The notes under the pieces were generated by a model. The model had not been told where the DNA came from. It was given only the letters and a program-made list of their open reading frames with translations, and ran no database searches. The translations under genes and the position numbers were made by a program. From contig JAQWFW010000027.1 of NCBI GenBank assembly GCA_029238515.1, positions 1 through 64,000 of the forward strand: a DNA stretch of 64,000 nucleotides. The letters are read 5' to 3'. Of the stretch, positions 34,567 through 41,894 are shown one piece after another (within the stretch, counting starts at the first letter, position 1; each line of letters opens with the position of its first letter). This stretch comes from Flavobacteriaceae bacterium. GTDB lineage: Bacteria; Bacteroidota; Bacteroidia; Flavobacteriales; Flavobacteriaceae.

Positions 34567-35759
34567 CCACACACCTTTTTTATGCACTCCGCCATTGTTT
34601 TGGCTCTGTTGCGCACTTCTTCTTCCGACCATGACAGTTTAATCAAACACGATATGTTACGTCCTATGTAATGATCGGATTTAGAAAAGTCTTTGTCTTT
34701 TAGATAGCTCAATCCATTTTTTATTTCTTGGCACAATGGATATAATGATTTTTGTTCTTTAAGATGTTCCCACTTACGGATATAGTGCCAATTGTTGTCG
34801 TAATAATGAAAACATACATCAATACCGTTAGTTTTAAATTCTTTACTCACAGCTCTGGCAGTTTCCAAATCGTCCAAAAAGAAGTTTAAAAACGCATAAC
34901 TTTCCTCCCCACCCTCTGGAACAGTCCGAAAGATAACCGATGAAAGGGGTTCTAATTCTTGTCTTATTATGGAATAATGCTTTTTTTGGAGCGCCAAAAA
35001 CTCATCGATACGTCTAAATTGTGCCAGGCCAACTGCTGCATTGAGTTCAGAAATCCGAAAATTGTAGCCCAAATAGGGATGTTCCTCTACCCCACGGTCA
35101 GAACCGATATGGTCATGTCCATGATCGCTAAAATGATCGAGACGTTGTGCATAATCATCATTATTTGTGATGACTCCTCCACCTTCGCCACAAGTGACGG
35201 TTTTGACAAAATCAAAAGAAAAACAACCCAAATCTCCAACAGTCCCCAGTGCTTTGCCTTTGTATGTACCGCCAATAGCTTGGCAAGCATCTTCAATCAA
35301 CAACAAGTTGTGTTCATTACAAATGGCGCTTAGTGCATCAAGATTGGCCATACTACCGCACATATGTACAGGCATAATGGCCTTAGTTTTTGGGGTAATT
35401 GCAGCTTTTACAGCTTCAATATCAAGTGTTAGAGTGTCGTCAATATCCACAACCACAGGGGTTGCACCCATCATCATGATGGCTTCAAAACTAGCAACAA
35501 AAGTAAAACTAGGCATTATGACTTCATCTCCAGTACCCACACCAGCAACAGCGAGCGCTATGCTCACCGCAGCAGTACCATTACTTACTAATTGTGCATG
35601 TTGAACCGTAAAACGCTTTTTAATGGCTAACTCTAAGTCTTTTGCTTTCCAATGCCCTTTTCTTAAGCCATCAAAGCCATAACGCATCAAAACACCGGAG
35701 TCCAAGACATCGTGGACTTCTTTGCGTTCGGCATCGCCAAATAATTCAAATCCAGGCAT
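34563..35759 (-). CDS. DegT/DnrJ/EryC1/StrS family PLP-dependent aminotransferase
   Basis: A 398-residue type I fold sugar-aminotransferase-like enzyme. The PLP-lysine is in SFDFVKTVTCGEGGGVITN (about residue 195), the cofactor-binding DEVIMPSFTFVASFEA and the LIEDACQAIGGTYKGKALG aspartate box are present, and the C-terminal half has the usual ISELNAAVGLAQFRRIDEFLALQ. Family members aminate keto-sugars for LPS, glycans or antibiotics. No sugar-nucleotide genes are adjacent, so the substrate is open. It shares a gap of only two bases with the upstream nitroreductase gene and is convergent with ribB, overlapping its stop codon by four bases. Confidence 0.88.
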   Translation of the reverse strand: MPGFELFGDAERKEVHDVLDSGVLMRYGFDGLRKGHWKAKDLELAIKKRFTVQHAQLVSNGTAAVSIALAVAGVGTGDEVIMPSFTFVASFEAIMMMGATPVVVDIDDTLTLDIEAVKAAITPKTKAIMPVHMCGSMANLDALSAICNEHNLLLIEDACQAIGGTYKGKALGTVGDLGCFSFDFVKTVTCGEGGGVITNNDDYAQRLDHFSDHGHDHIGSDRGVEEHPYLGYNFRISELNAAVGLAQFRRIDEFLALQKKHYSIIRQELEPLSSVIFRTVPEGGEESYAFLNFFLDDLETARAVSKEFKTNGIDVCFHYYDNNWHYIRKWEHLKEQKSLYPLCQEIKNGLSYLKDKDFSKSDHYIGRNISCLIKLSWSEEEVRNRAKTMAECIKKVCG

Positions 35760-35761
35760 AA

Positions 35762-36394
35762 TTAAGAGATTTCGGTTACAGATTCAGATAGGGCTTTACG
35801 TACTTTTTTCATTGTTGCAAACGGATCGTCTTCTGCTCTGTAGCCCATAGGCATAAGTAGTACAGATTTTAATCCTTTCGCTTTTAAATCAAAATAATCG
35901 TCAATTTTTTGAGGTTCAAATCCTTCCATAGGACAAGCATCAATTTTAAGGTCGGCACAAACCACCAATAGATTGCCCATCGCTAAATAAGCTTGTTTGG
36001 CACCCCAAAGCTGTACTTCTTCAGGCGTTTTGGTGCTAAAACTTTCTATAATGTGTGTTCTAAAAGGAGCCAAAATTTCATCTGGTGTCTCACGAATGGC
36101 TTTGATGCGCTCAAAATAGTCTACTACATAATTGGCATCTAAAGCGGTTTTTACACAAAAAATGGCAACATGTGAGGCCTGTTCCACTTGCAACTGATTC
36201 ATAGCCATGGGTACTAGTTCCTTTTGAATGGCCTTGTTGTGCACCAACAAAAGCTCAACGGGCTGCAAACCATAGGACGAAGCCGAAAGATTAAACCCTT
36301 CTTTTATTTTTTCTAAATCTGATGATGAAATAGCTTTATTGGTATCAAATTTTTTGGTGGCGTAGCGCCATTTAAGGGCGTCAAGTAGACTCAT
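35762..36394 (-). CDS. NAD(P)H-dependent nitroreductase family oxidoreductase
   Basis: A 210-residue flavoprotein of the NfsB/FRase type. The FMN-phosphate contact region KWRYATKKFDTNKAISSSDLEKI is at the N-terminus, SYGLQPVELLLVHN follows, and the central helix QAYLAMGNLLVVCADLKIDACPMEGFEPQKID and the final GYRAEDDPFATMKKVRKAL are typical. Such enzymes reduce nitroaromatics, quinones or enones with NAD(P)H, and the physiological substrate is usually unknown. It is the first gene of a two-gene unit with the DegT aminotransferase. It lies upstream of the tRNA-Ser gene, divergently oriented. Confidence 0.9.
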   Translation of the reverse strand: MSLLDALKWRYATKKFDTNKAISSSDLEKIKEGFNLSASSYGLQPVELLLVHNKAIQKELVPMAMNQLQVEQASHVAIFCVKTALDANYVVDYFERIKAIRETPDEILAPFRTHIIESFSTKTPEEVQLWGAKQAYLAMGNLLVVCADLKIDACPMEGFEPQKIDDYFDLKAKGLKSVLLMPMGYRAEDDPFATMKKVRKALSESVTEIS

Positions 36395-36493
36395 AAATTA
36401 AGTTTTGAACAAAAATAGGGAATTTATAAAAGATGAGGACTTAATGAAATTTTAAAATTTATTAAAAAACCAATGAAATAAATCAACAAACTA

Positions 36494-36525
36494 TTTGAAA
36501 AGAACATAAAAGCCACTTATATTTG
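36494..36525 (+). promoter_or_regulatory. Promoter of tRNA-Ser
   Basis: TTTG (36494-36497), 20 bases, TATATTTG (36518-36525): a full match to the Bacteroidota -33/-7 consensus, 11 bases ahead of the first tRNA base. Confidence 0.75.
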
Positions 36526-36536
36526 CACTCGCATAA

Positions 36537-36621
36537 GGAGAAATGGCAGAGTGGTCGAATGCGGCAGTCTTGAAAACTGTTGAGGGTCACACCTCCGGGG
36601 GTTCGAATCCCTCTTTCTCCG
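36537..36621 (+). tRNA. tRNA-Ser (anticodon UGA)
   Basis: An 85-base class II tRNA. The acceptor stem GGAGAAA pairs with TTTCTCC, discriminator G. The anticodon loop CTTGAAA carries TGA within the stem CAGT/ACTG. There is a long variable arm (TTGAGGGTCACACCTCC) and the T-loop GTTCGAATC. CCA is not encoded, as usual in this phylum. It reads UCA and probably all UCN serine codons. Confidence 0.96.
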
Positions 36622-36628
36622 CAAAAGA

Positions 36629-36658
36629 AAACCAAGTTAAAAATTACTTGGTTTTTTT
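36629..36658 (+). terminator. Intrinsic terminator after tRNA-Ser
   Basis: Stem AAACCAAGT / ACTTGGTTT with a T7 run, immediately downstream of the tRNA and ahead of xerD. Confidence 0.8.
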
Positions 36659-36723
36659 GTATAAATAATTCTCTTAACCCATAATCCCTCTCCAAAACGA
36701 CTAAATATTCGTATTTTAGAGTT

Positions 36724-37623
36724 ATGAACTGGAACAATGCCTTACGGGATTTTGAACATTATTTAAACATTGAACGCGGTCTATCGAAACATACCGTGAT
36801 CAGCTACCGTATGGATGTACAAAAATTGATTGTTTTTTTGGAAACAAACAAAAAATCTATCAGTCCCATAGACATTGACTTCGAAACGGTACAAGTTTTT
36901 TTGTACGAGTTAGCCAAAAGAGTTAATGCTCGTACACAATCGCGAGTTATATCTGGCTTAAGGAGCTTTTTCGATTATCTTATTTTTGAAAACTACCGCA
37001 CCACAAACCCTTTAGAACAAATTGAAGCGCCCAAAATTGGCCGTAAACTTCCAGACACACTATCCGTAAAAGAAATTGACAAGATTGTAGCAGCCATAGA
37101 TTTGAGTCATCCTTTGGGAGAGCGCAACAAGGCTATTATCGAAACCTTGTACAGTTGTGGTTTGCGTGTGAGCGAGCTCACACATTTGAGACTGTCCGAT
37201 TTATTTTTCGATGAAGGGTTTATAAAAGTCACCGGGAAAGGCAACAAGCAACGGTTTGTGCCTATTGGTAAAGACACCCAAAAGATTATCAATTTATACC
37301 GTCACCACGCCAGAACCTTGCTTAATATTGACCCTCAGCACATGGATACACTTTTTTTGAATCAACGAGGAAAACAACTCACACGGGCTATGATTTTTAC
37401 GATTGTTAAAACATTCACACAAAAAGCTGGTATTGAAAAATCGATTTCTCCCCACACCTTTCGCCATTCTTTTGCCACTCACCTTTTAGAAAATGGCGCC
37501 GATTTACGCGCAATTCAAGTTATGCTTGGTCATGAAAGCATTACTACAACAGAAATTTATATGCACATCGATAAAAGCCATTTAAAACAAGTAATGACCT
37601 CTTTTCATCCGCGTCGGACATAA
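36724..37623 (+). CDS. xerD: Site-specific tyrosine recombinase XerD
   Basis: A 299-residue tyrosine recombinase of standard XerD length. The N-terminal SAM-like core-binding domain is about 1-90 (FEHYLNIERGLSKHTVISYRMD). Catalytic residues are seen as Arg in SCGLRVSELTHL, Lys in GKGNKQRFVPIG, His-x-x-Arg in PHTFRHSFATHLLENG, His in MLGHESITTTEIY and Tyr in that same block. It resolves chromosome dimers at dif together with a partner recombinase under FtsK control. No dif-like site was recognised here. The tRNA next door could suggest an integrase, but length, motif spacing and the lack of mobile cargo argue for the housekeeping enzyme. Confidence 0.9.
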   Translation: MNWNNALRDFEHYLNIERGLSKHTVISYRMDVQKLIVFLETNKKSISPIDIDFETVQVFLYELAKRVNARTQSRVISGLRSFFDYLIFENYRTTNPLEQIEAPKIGRKLPDTLSVKEIDKIVAAIDLSHPLGERNKAIIETLYSCGLRVSELTHLRLSDLFFDEGFIKVTGKGNKQRFVPIGKDTQKIINLYRHHARTLLNIDPQHMDTLFLNQRGKQLTRAMIFTIVKTFTQKAGIEKSISPHTFRHSFATHLLENGADLRAIQVMLGHESITTTEIYMHIDKSHLKQVMTSFHPRRT

Positions 37624-37650
37624 AAAAAGCAGTTTAAAAAACTGCTTTTC
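37624..37650 (+). terminator. Bidirectional terminator between xerD and rny
   Basis: Inverted repeat AAAAGCAGTTT / AAACTGCTTTT between two convergent genes, with T- and A-rich flanks on either side so that it can act in both directions. Confidence 0.75.
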
Positions 37651-37669
37651 ATCCTTTTTTTTACTTCTA

Positions 37670-39247
37670 TTATTTCGCAATATTTACAGCTCGTGTTTCT
37701 CGAATAACGGTAACTTTTACTTGTCCTGGATAGGTCATATCCGTTTGAATTTTTTGTGAAATTTCAAAAGACAATCGGCTTGCGTTGTTGTCGTCTACTT
37801 TTTCGCTTTCAACAATCACTCTCAATTCTCGTCCAGCTTGAATAGCATAGGCCTTTTGAACTCCTTTGAAATTGAATGCTATTTGTTCCAAATCTTTTAG
37901 ACGTTGTATATAGGAGTCCAATACTTGACGTCTAGCTCCAGGTCTTGCTCCAGAAATTGCATCACACACTTGAACAATTGGTGAGAGTAGAAATTTCATT
38001 TCAATTTCATCGTGGTGTGCACCAATAGCATTGCATACTTCTTCTTTTTCACCATATTTTTCGGCCCATTGCATACCCAAAATAGCATGAGGAGTTTCCA
38101 TATCAACCTCAGAATCAGGAACTTTACCGATATCGTGCAATAGCCCTGCTCGTTTGGCCAATTTTGGATTGATCCCCAACTCTGCGGCCATAACGCCACA
38201 AAGTTTGGCGACTTCTCTAGAGTGCTGCAATAAGTTTTGACCGTAAGAAGAACGGTATTTCATTTTTCCGACTGTTTTAATCAACTCAGGGTGCAAACCA
38301 TGAATACCCAAATCGATAACGGTGCGCTTTCCGACTTCAATAATTTCTTGTCCAATTTGTTTTTCTGTTTTACGGACAACTTCTTCAATTCGTGCTGGAT
38401 GAATTCGCCCATCTGTTACGAGCTTGTGTAAAGACAGTCGAGCAATTTCACGACGTACTGAGTCAAAGCACGAAAGAATGATGGCTTCTGGTGTATCGTC
38501 TACAATGATTTCTACGCCAGTAGCTGCTTCAAGTGCTCTAATGTTTCGTCCTTCACGGCCAATAATACGCCCTTTCATGTCGTCCGATTCGATATTGAAA
38601 ACAGAAACACAGTTGTCTACGGCTTCTTCAGTACCAATACGTTGAATGGTATTGATGATGATTTTTTTGGCATCTTGTTCCGCTGTAAGTTTAGCTTCTT
38701 CCATTTTGTCTTGCACATAGGCCATCACGTCATTTTTGGCTTCAGATTTTAGAGATTCTACCAATTGTGCTTTGGCATCTTCCGCGGAAAGACCAGAAAT
38801 AACTTCCAGTTGTTGCACTTGGCTTTTATGCATTTTGTCTAACTCCTCTTGGCGCTTGTCCAAAACCAAAAGACGTTGGTCATAATCCTTCTTTTTGGAC
38901 TCCAACTCTTGACTCAGTTTTTTGTTTTTAGACAATTCAGAAGATACTTGAGATTCTTTATCTCTTATGCGTTTTTCGGCTTCAGTCATTTTTTTATCTC
39001 TCGATAAAATTACTTTTTCATGCTCAGATTTTAACTCTAAAAAGCGTTCTTTGGCTTGAAATATTTTGTTTTTTTTGATGCTCTCTCCTTCTGACTTTGC
39101 TTTAGAAATAATATCACTTGCGGTGCGCTTTGCATTTTTTGTGATTTGAGTGGCATTATTTTTTTCTCTTATTTTGGAAATGATCAGACCTACGACAAGC
39201 CCCAATACTGCGGCTCCAGAAGCGATCAATATGATGTTTTGATCCAT
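37670..39247 (-). CDS. rny: Ribonuclease Y
   Basis: A 525-residue membrane-anchored endoribonuclease that starts mRNA decay. Residues about 5-24 form the membrane anchor ([19 protein letters not shown]), followed by a long coiled coil (about 45-190, rich in [12 protein letters not shown]- and [11 protein letters not shown]-like heptads). The KH domain (about 215-275) contains [22 protein letters not shown]. The HD domain (about 340-430) contains [14 protein letters not shown] and LLHDIGKV (metal ligands). Ends [14 protein letters not shown], as usual. A structured RNA gene and zapA lie upstream on the same strand, an arrangement conserved in flavobacteria. Confidence 0.96.
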   Translation of the reverse strand: MDQNIILIASGAAVLGLVVGLIISKIREKNNATQITKNAKRTASDIISKAKSEGESIKKNKIFQAKERFLELKSEHEKVILSRDKKMTEAEKRIRDKESQVSSELSKNKKLSQELESKKKDYDQRLLVLDKRQEELDKMHKSQVQQLEVISGLSAEDAKAQLVESLKSEAKNDVMAYVQDKMEEAKLTAEQDAKKIIINTIQRIGTEEAVDNCVSVFNIESDDMKGRIIGREGRNIRALEAATGVEIIVDDTPEAIILSCFDSVRREIARLSLHKLVTDGRIHPARIEEVVRKTEKQIGQEIIEVGKRTVIDLGIHGLHPELIKTVGKMKYRSSYGQNLLQHSREVAKLCGVMAAELGINPKLAKRAGLLHDIGKVPDSEVDMETPHAILGMQWAEKYGEKEEVCNAIGAHHDEIEMKFLLSPIVQVCDAISGARPGARRQVLDSYIQRLKDLEQIAFNFKGVQKAYAIQAGRELRVIVESEKVDDNNASRLSFEISQKIQTDMTYPGQVKVTVIRETRAVNIAK

Positions 39248-39264
39248 TATTTGTGGTTTTAATT

Positions 39265-39440
39265 AAAAAAAAAGCCTGTAAAGATCTGGGTTTTGTATAA
39301 ACTCCTTTTAAACAGGATTTAGAGCTGAAAAGCTGATCAAGGGTCTGCGACAAGGCAGCATGCTTTTACAACTTAAACGGACTCCATTTATAGAATTCTC
39401 GTTGAGTTTATCAAAAAATTGACCAATACAGGCAGTATGT
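39265..39440 (-). ncRNA. ssrS: Probable 6S RNA (ssrS) between zapA and rny
   Basis: On the minus strand an RNA of about 170 bases is bounded by a perfect closing stem: GCCTGTA (near 39433) with TACAGGC (39274-39280), continued by TTGG/CCCA. The 3' side ends in nine U, as expected for termination. A second long-range helix ATAAACTC / GAGTTTAT lies inside, leaving a large central open region, and an inner arm AAAAGC...GCTTTT closes the middle. An unbranched long stem with a central bubble that mimics an open promoter is the 6S RNA design. Location beside zapA is the classical one. No open frame explains the gap. Assignment to 6S rather than another flavobacterial RNA is from structure and context only. 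Confidence 0.68.
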
Positions 39441-39450
39441 ACTTTGTATT

Positions 39451-39753
39451 TTAAAGAACGTTGGCGTCTAAGTGTTGGTCTAGTCGCTGATCTAAATCAA
39501 TCAGACGTTGCTCGAGGACTTCACTTAAACTGTTTTTATTTATTTTCGTTTGTTCCGTTTCAGCGGCAAATTGCAAGGCACACATGGCCAAAACGTCTTG
39601 CTTGTCTTGAACGGAATAGCTTTGTTCAAATTTCTTTACGGTTGCATCAATCTTCTGAGCAGCTAAACGCAAACCTTCTTCTTGGCTTGGCGCTATTGTC
39701 AAGGGATAAACCCGATTGGCAATAGATAATTTAATTTTTAGTTGCTCACTCAT
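39451..39753 (-). CDS. zapA: Cell division protein ZapA
   Basis: A 100-residue protein with the ZapA globular head (LKIKLSIANRVYPLTIAPSQEEGLRLAAQKIDATVKKF) followed by a coiled-coil tail (about 60-100). ZapA binds FtsZ and cross-links protofilaments at the division ring. The length matches the family. It lies ten bases downstream of a small coiled-coil gene and just ahead of the probable 6S RNA, with rny next, so the three form the conserved flavobacterial zapA-6S-rny cluster. Confidence 0.9.
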   Translation of the reverse strand: MSEQLKIKLSIANRVYPLTIAPSQEEGLRLAAQKIDATVKKFEQSYSVQDKQDVLAMCALQFAAETEQTKINKNSLSEVLEQRLIDLDQRLDQHLDANVL

Positions 39754-39763
39754 GAGTTATTAT

Positions 39764-40054
39764 TTAGTCCGATAAACTAGCAATGCAATCGTTTATCTCT
39801 TTGATCAAAGCATTTATTTTGAGCTTTGAAGCTCGTTTATCTTCGTTACTGCCTAGCATTGAACTTGCAATTTTTAAAGAATCAAACTCTGTCTGCTTCT
39901 CTTGAAGCAATTGCAATTGATTCTTGTTTTGGGATTTTAATTCTTGTATTTCCCTTTTCAGAGCACTATTTTCGTCTTTCAAAGATCCAAACTGGTTCAG
40001 TATCTTGTCTATTTTAACTTCTAGTGTTTGGACGATTGTTTCGATTTTGCTCAT
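39764..40054 (-). CDS. Small coiled-coil protein upstream of zapA
   Basis: A 96-residue protein, almost entirely heptad-patterned coiled coil (IETIVQTLEVKIDKILNQF, ENSALKREIQELKSQNKNQ, LKINALIKEINDCIASL). It has no signal peptide or globular domain. By size, fold and its place ten bases ahead of zapA it resembles ZapB-like division partners, but coiled coils are poor evidence of homology, so I do not give the symbol. It is probably co-transcribed with zapA and works with it at the Z ring (inference from context). The ATG start at 40054 is the only candidate. Confidence 0.75.
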   Translation of the reverse strand: MSKIETIVQTLEVKIDKILNQFGSLKDENSALKREIQELKSQNKNQLQLLQEKQTEFDSLKIASSMLGSNEDKRASKLKINALIKEINDCIASLSD

Positions 40055-40197
40055 CTACAATTTCAATACCTTTTCCACAAATTTAACATTCCATATCTAA
40101 AATCGCAATTTCTGTGCCGATATTTTAAAAATAATTTAACCAAACTAAATGCTTTGCTTTTTGTTTTCAATTCTATACTTTAGCTAAAGATCATGTT

Positions 40198-41883
40198 ATG
40201 AATATTTTTAAGCTTTTATGTTTTTTGTGCTCTATTTACACAATGGCACAAACCCCTTACCCACAAGAATACTTCCGTTCACCTTTGGATATACAACTGG
40301 TGCTTTCGGGAACATTTGCAGAACTTAGGTCCAATCATTTTCATTCAGGATTAGACATGAAAACCAATGGAAAACAAGGGCTTAAGATTTATACTGCAGC
40401 CATTGGTTATGTGAGCAGGATTAAAATTTCTAGATATGGGTATGGCAAAGCATTGTACATCACCCACCCCAACGGCTACACTTCAGTTTATGCCCACCTT
40501 CAAAAATTTTCTCCAAAAATTGAAGCTTTTGTCAAAAGCAAACAATACGAAAAAGAGCAATTTGAAATCGAACTGTTTCCAGATCCTAACGCGCTGCGCA
40601 TTGAAGCAGACGAAGTTGTAGCATTTTCTGGAAATACTGGGGGCTCATCTGGCCCGCATTTGCATTTTGAAATTCGTGACAAAAATTCTCGCCCCATAAA
40701 TCCAATGCTTTTTGGGATTGATATTAAAGATACCACGCCTCCAGAACTCTATCAACTTTATGTTTACCCCCTCTCTGATGATAGCCATATTGAAGGGCTT
40801 CATGAAAAGAAAAAAATACGGCTCATAAAACAGCCTAATGGGAATTACAAAGCCGAGACTATTGCGGCTTTTGGGACTATTGGTTTTGGTATTGTGGCCA
40901 ATGACCGTCAAGACTATGCATCGAACAAAAATGGCTTGTCAAAAATTGAAACCTTTTTCAACGGTAAAAAATCTATTGAAGTGGATTTTAAGCGGTTTTC
41001 GTTTAGCGAAACCAAACATATCAATCGTTTTATAGACTATGCGCATTATCGTTCGAAAAAGCAAAGAATTCAAAAATTATTCATTGAAAAAAACAACCCC
41101 TTGAGTCTGTTTTCTTTTCATGAACAAAACGGAGCTTTGAGTATAATTGATAGCACAAATTCCGCATACACAATTAAAATTCAAGATTTTAAAAACAATA
41201 AAACGACAGTTCAAGTTCCGATTTCTGGAATTTTTCAAGAAGTCTCCAAAAATGATTCAATCCCTTTAAGTTTCACTTATGTAAGTGCCTCAGAATCAAC
41301 GTTATTCGAAGATCAGTCCTTTAGTGTAGAAATCCCTGCCTATGCTTTATATGAAGATATTCCCCTCGATTTTAAAGTCAAAAACGATACATTAACAATT
41401 CACGAACCTAGTATTCCCCTAAAAAAATCAATGACCATAAAATTTGACGCAAGTCGCTTTGATTCAAACGATTTAACTCATCTTTTCATTGGAAGACTTT
41501 CGGCTTATGGAAGATTGTATTATACTTCTACAAAGCGAAAAGGTAGTACACTAACCGCACGTACAAAATATTTTGGCAGATACACCATTGGAAGAGATGA
41601 TAAAGGGCCAAAAATTTCTGCTGTAAATTTCAAAAATGGCAGTTGGCTTACCAAATATCGCTATCTAAAAGTGAAAATTTCTGACGATATTTCTGGAGTA
41701 AAAAACTTTCGTGCAACTGTGAATGGAAAGTGGATTTTAATGGATTACGATGCAAAAACTAACACACTGACGCATGACTTCAACGATAATGTAATCAATG
41801 ACATCAAAAATAATTTAAAGCTTATTGTCGTCGATAATGTTGGAAATAGTTCTAAATTTGAACTCACCTTTTACAGAAAATAA
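40198..41883 (+). CDS. Secreted M23 family peptidase
   Basis: A 561-residue secreted protein with a signal peptide (MNIFKLLCFLCSIYTMA, cut before QTPYP). The LytM/M23 domain is N-terminal (about 35-180). Its zinc ligands are in HFHSGLDMKT (HxxxD) and GPHLHFEIRD (HxH), with GYGKALYITHPNGYTSVYAHL between them. The remaining 380 residues form beta-rich modules (DDKGPKISAVNFKNGSW, LKVKISDDISGVKNFRATVNG resemble Ig-like folds) that may position the enzyme at the wall or outer membrane. M23 enzymes cut peptide cross-links of peptidoglycan. It precedes a TonB-dependent receptor gene by 11 bases, so both may be one transcript. Confidence 0.9.
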   Translation: MNIFKLLCFLCSIYTMAQTPYPQEYFRSPLDIQLVLSGTFAELRSNHFHSGLDMKTNGKQGLKIYTAAIGYVSRIKISRYGYGKALYITHPNGYTSVYAHLQKFSPKIEAFVKSKQYEKEQFEIELFPDPNALRIEADEVVAFSGNTGGSSGPHLHFEIRDKNSRPINPMLFGIDIKDTTPPELYQLYVYPLSDDSHIEGLHEKKKIRLIKQPNGNYKAETIAAFGTIGFGIVANDRQDYASNKNGLSKIETFFNGKKSIEVDFKRFSFSETKHINRFIDYAHYRSKKQRIQKLFIEKNNPLSLFSFHEQNGALSIIDSTNSAYTIKIQDFKNNKTTVQVPISGIFQEVSKNDSIPLSFTYVSASESTLFEDQSFSVEIPAYALYEDIPLDFKVKNDTLTIHEPSIPLKKSMTIKFDASRFDSNDLTHLFIGRLSAYGRLYYTSTKRKGSTLTARTKYFGRYTIGRDDKGPKISAVNFKNGSWLTKYRYLKVKISDDISGVKNFRATVNGKWILMDYDAKTNTLTHDFNDNVINDIKNNLKLIVVDNVGNSSKFELTFYRK

Positions 41884-41894
41884 ATCATTACATT

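Noticed and set aside
35167-35604. 145-residue plus-strand ORF rich in Ser, Pro and Ala
   Set aside because: It is a reverse-frame shadow of the DegT aminotransferase gene, as are the plus-strand frames across glmM (8940-9456) and mnmE.
36483-36737. 84-residue minus-strand ORF with GERGIRTPGGVTLNSF
   Set aside because: It is the antisense of tRNA-Ser and its terminator; the peptide is the familiar phantom produced by reading a class II tRNA backwards.
36724-37623. XerD beside a tRNA as a sign of an integrated element
   Set aside because: Standard XerD length and motifs, normal housekeeping neighbours, no attachment-site duplication of the tRNA 3' end, no cargo genes.
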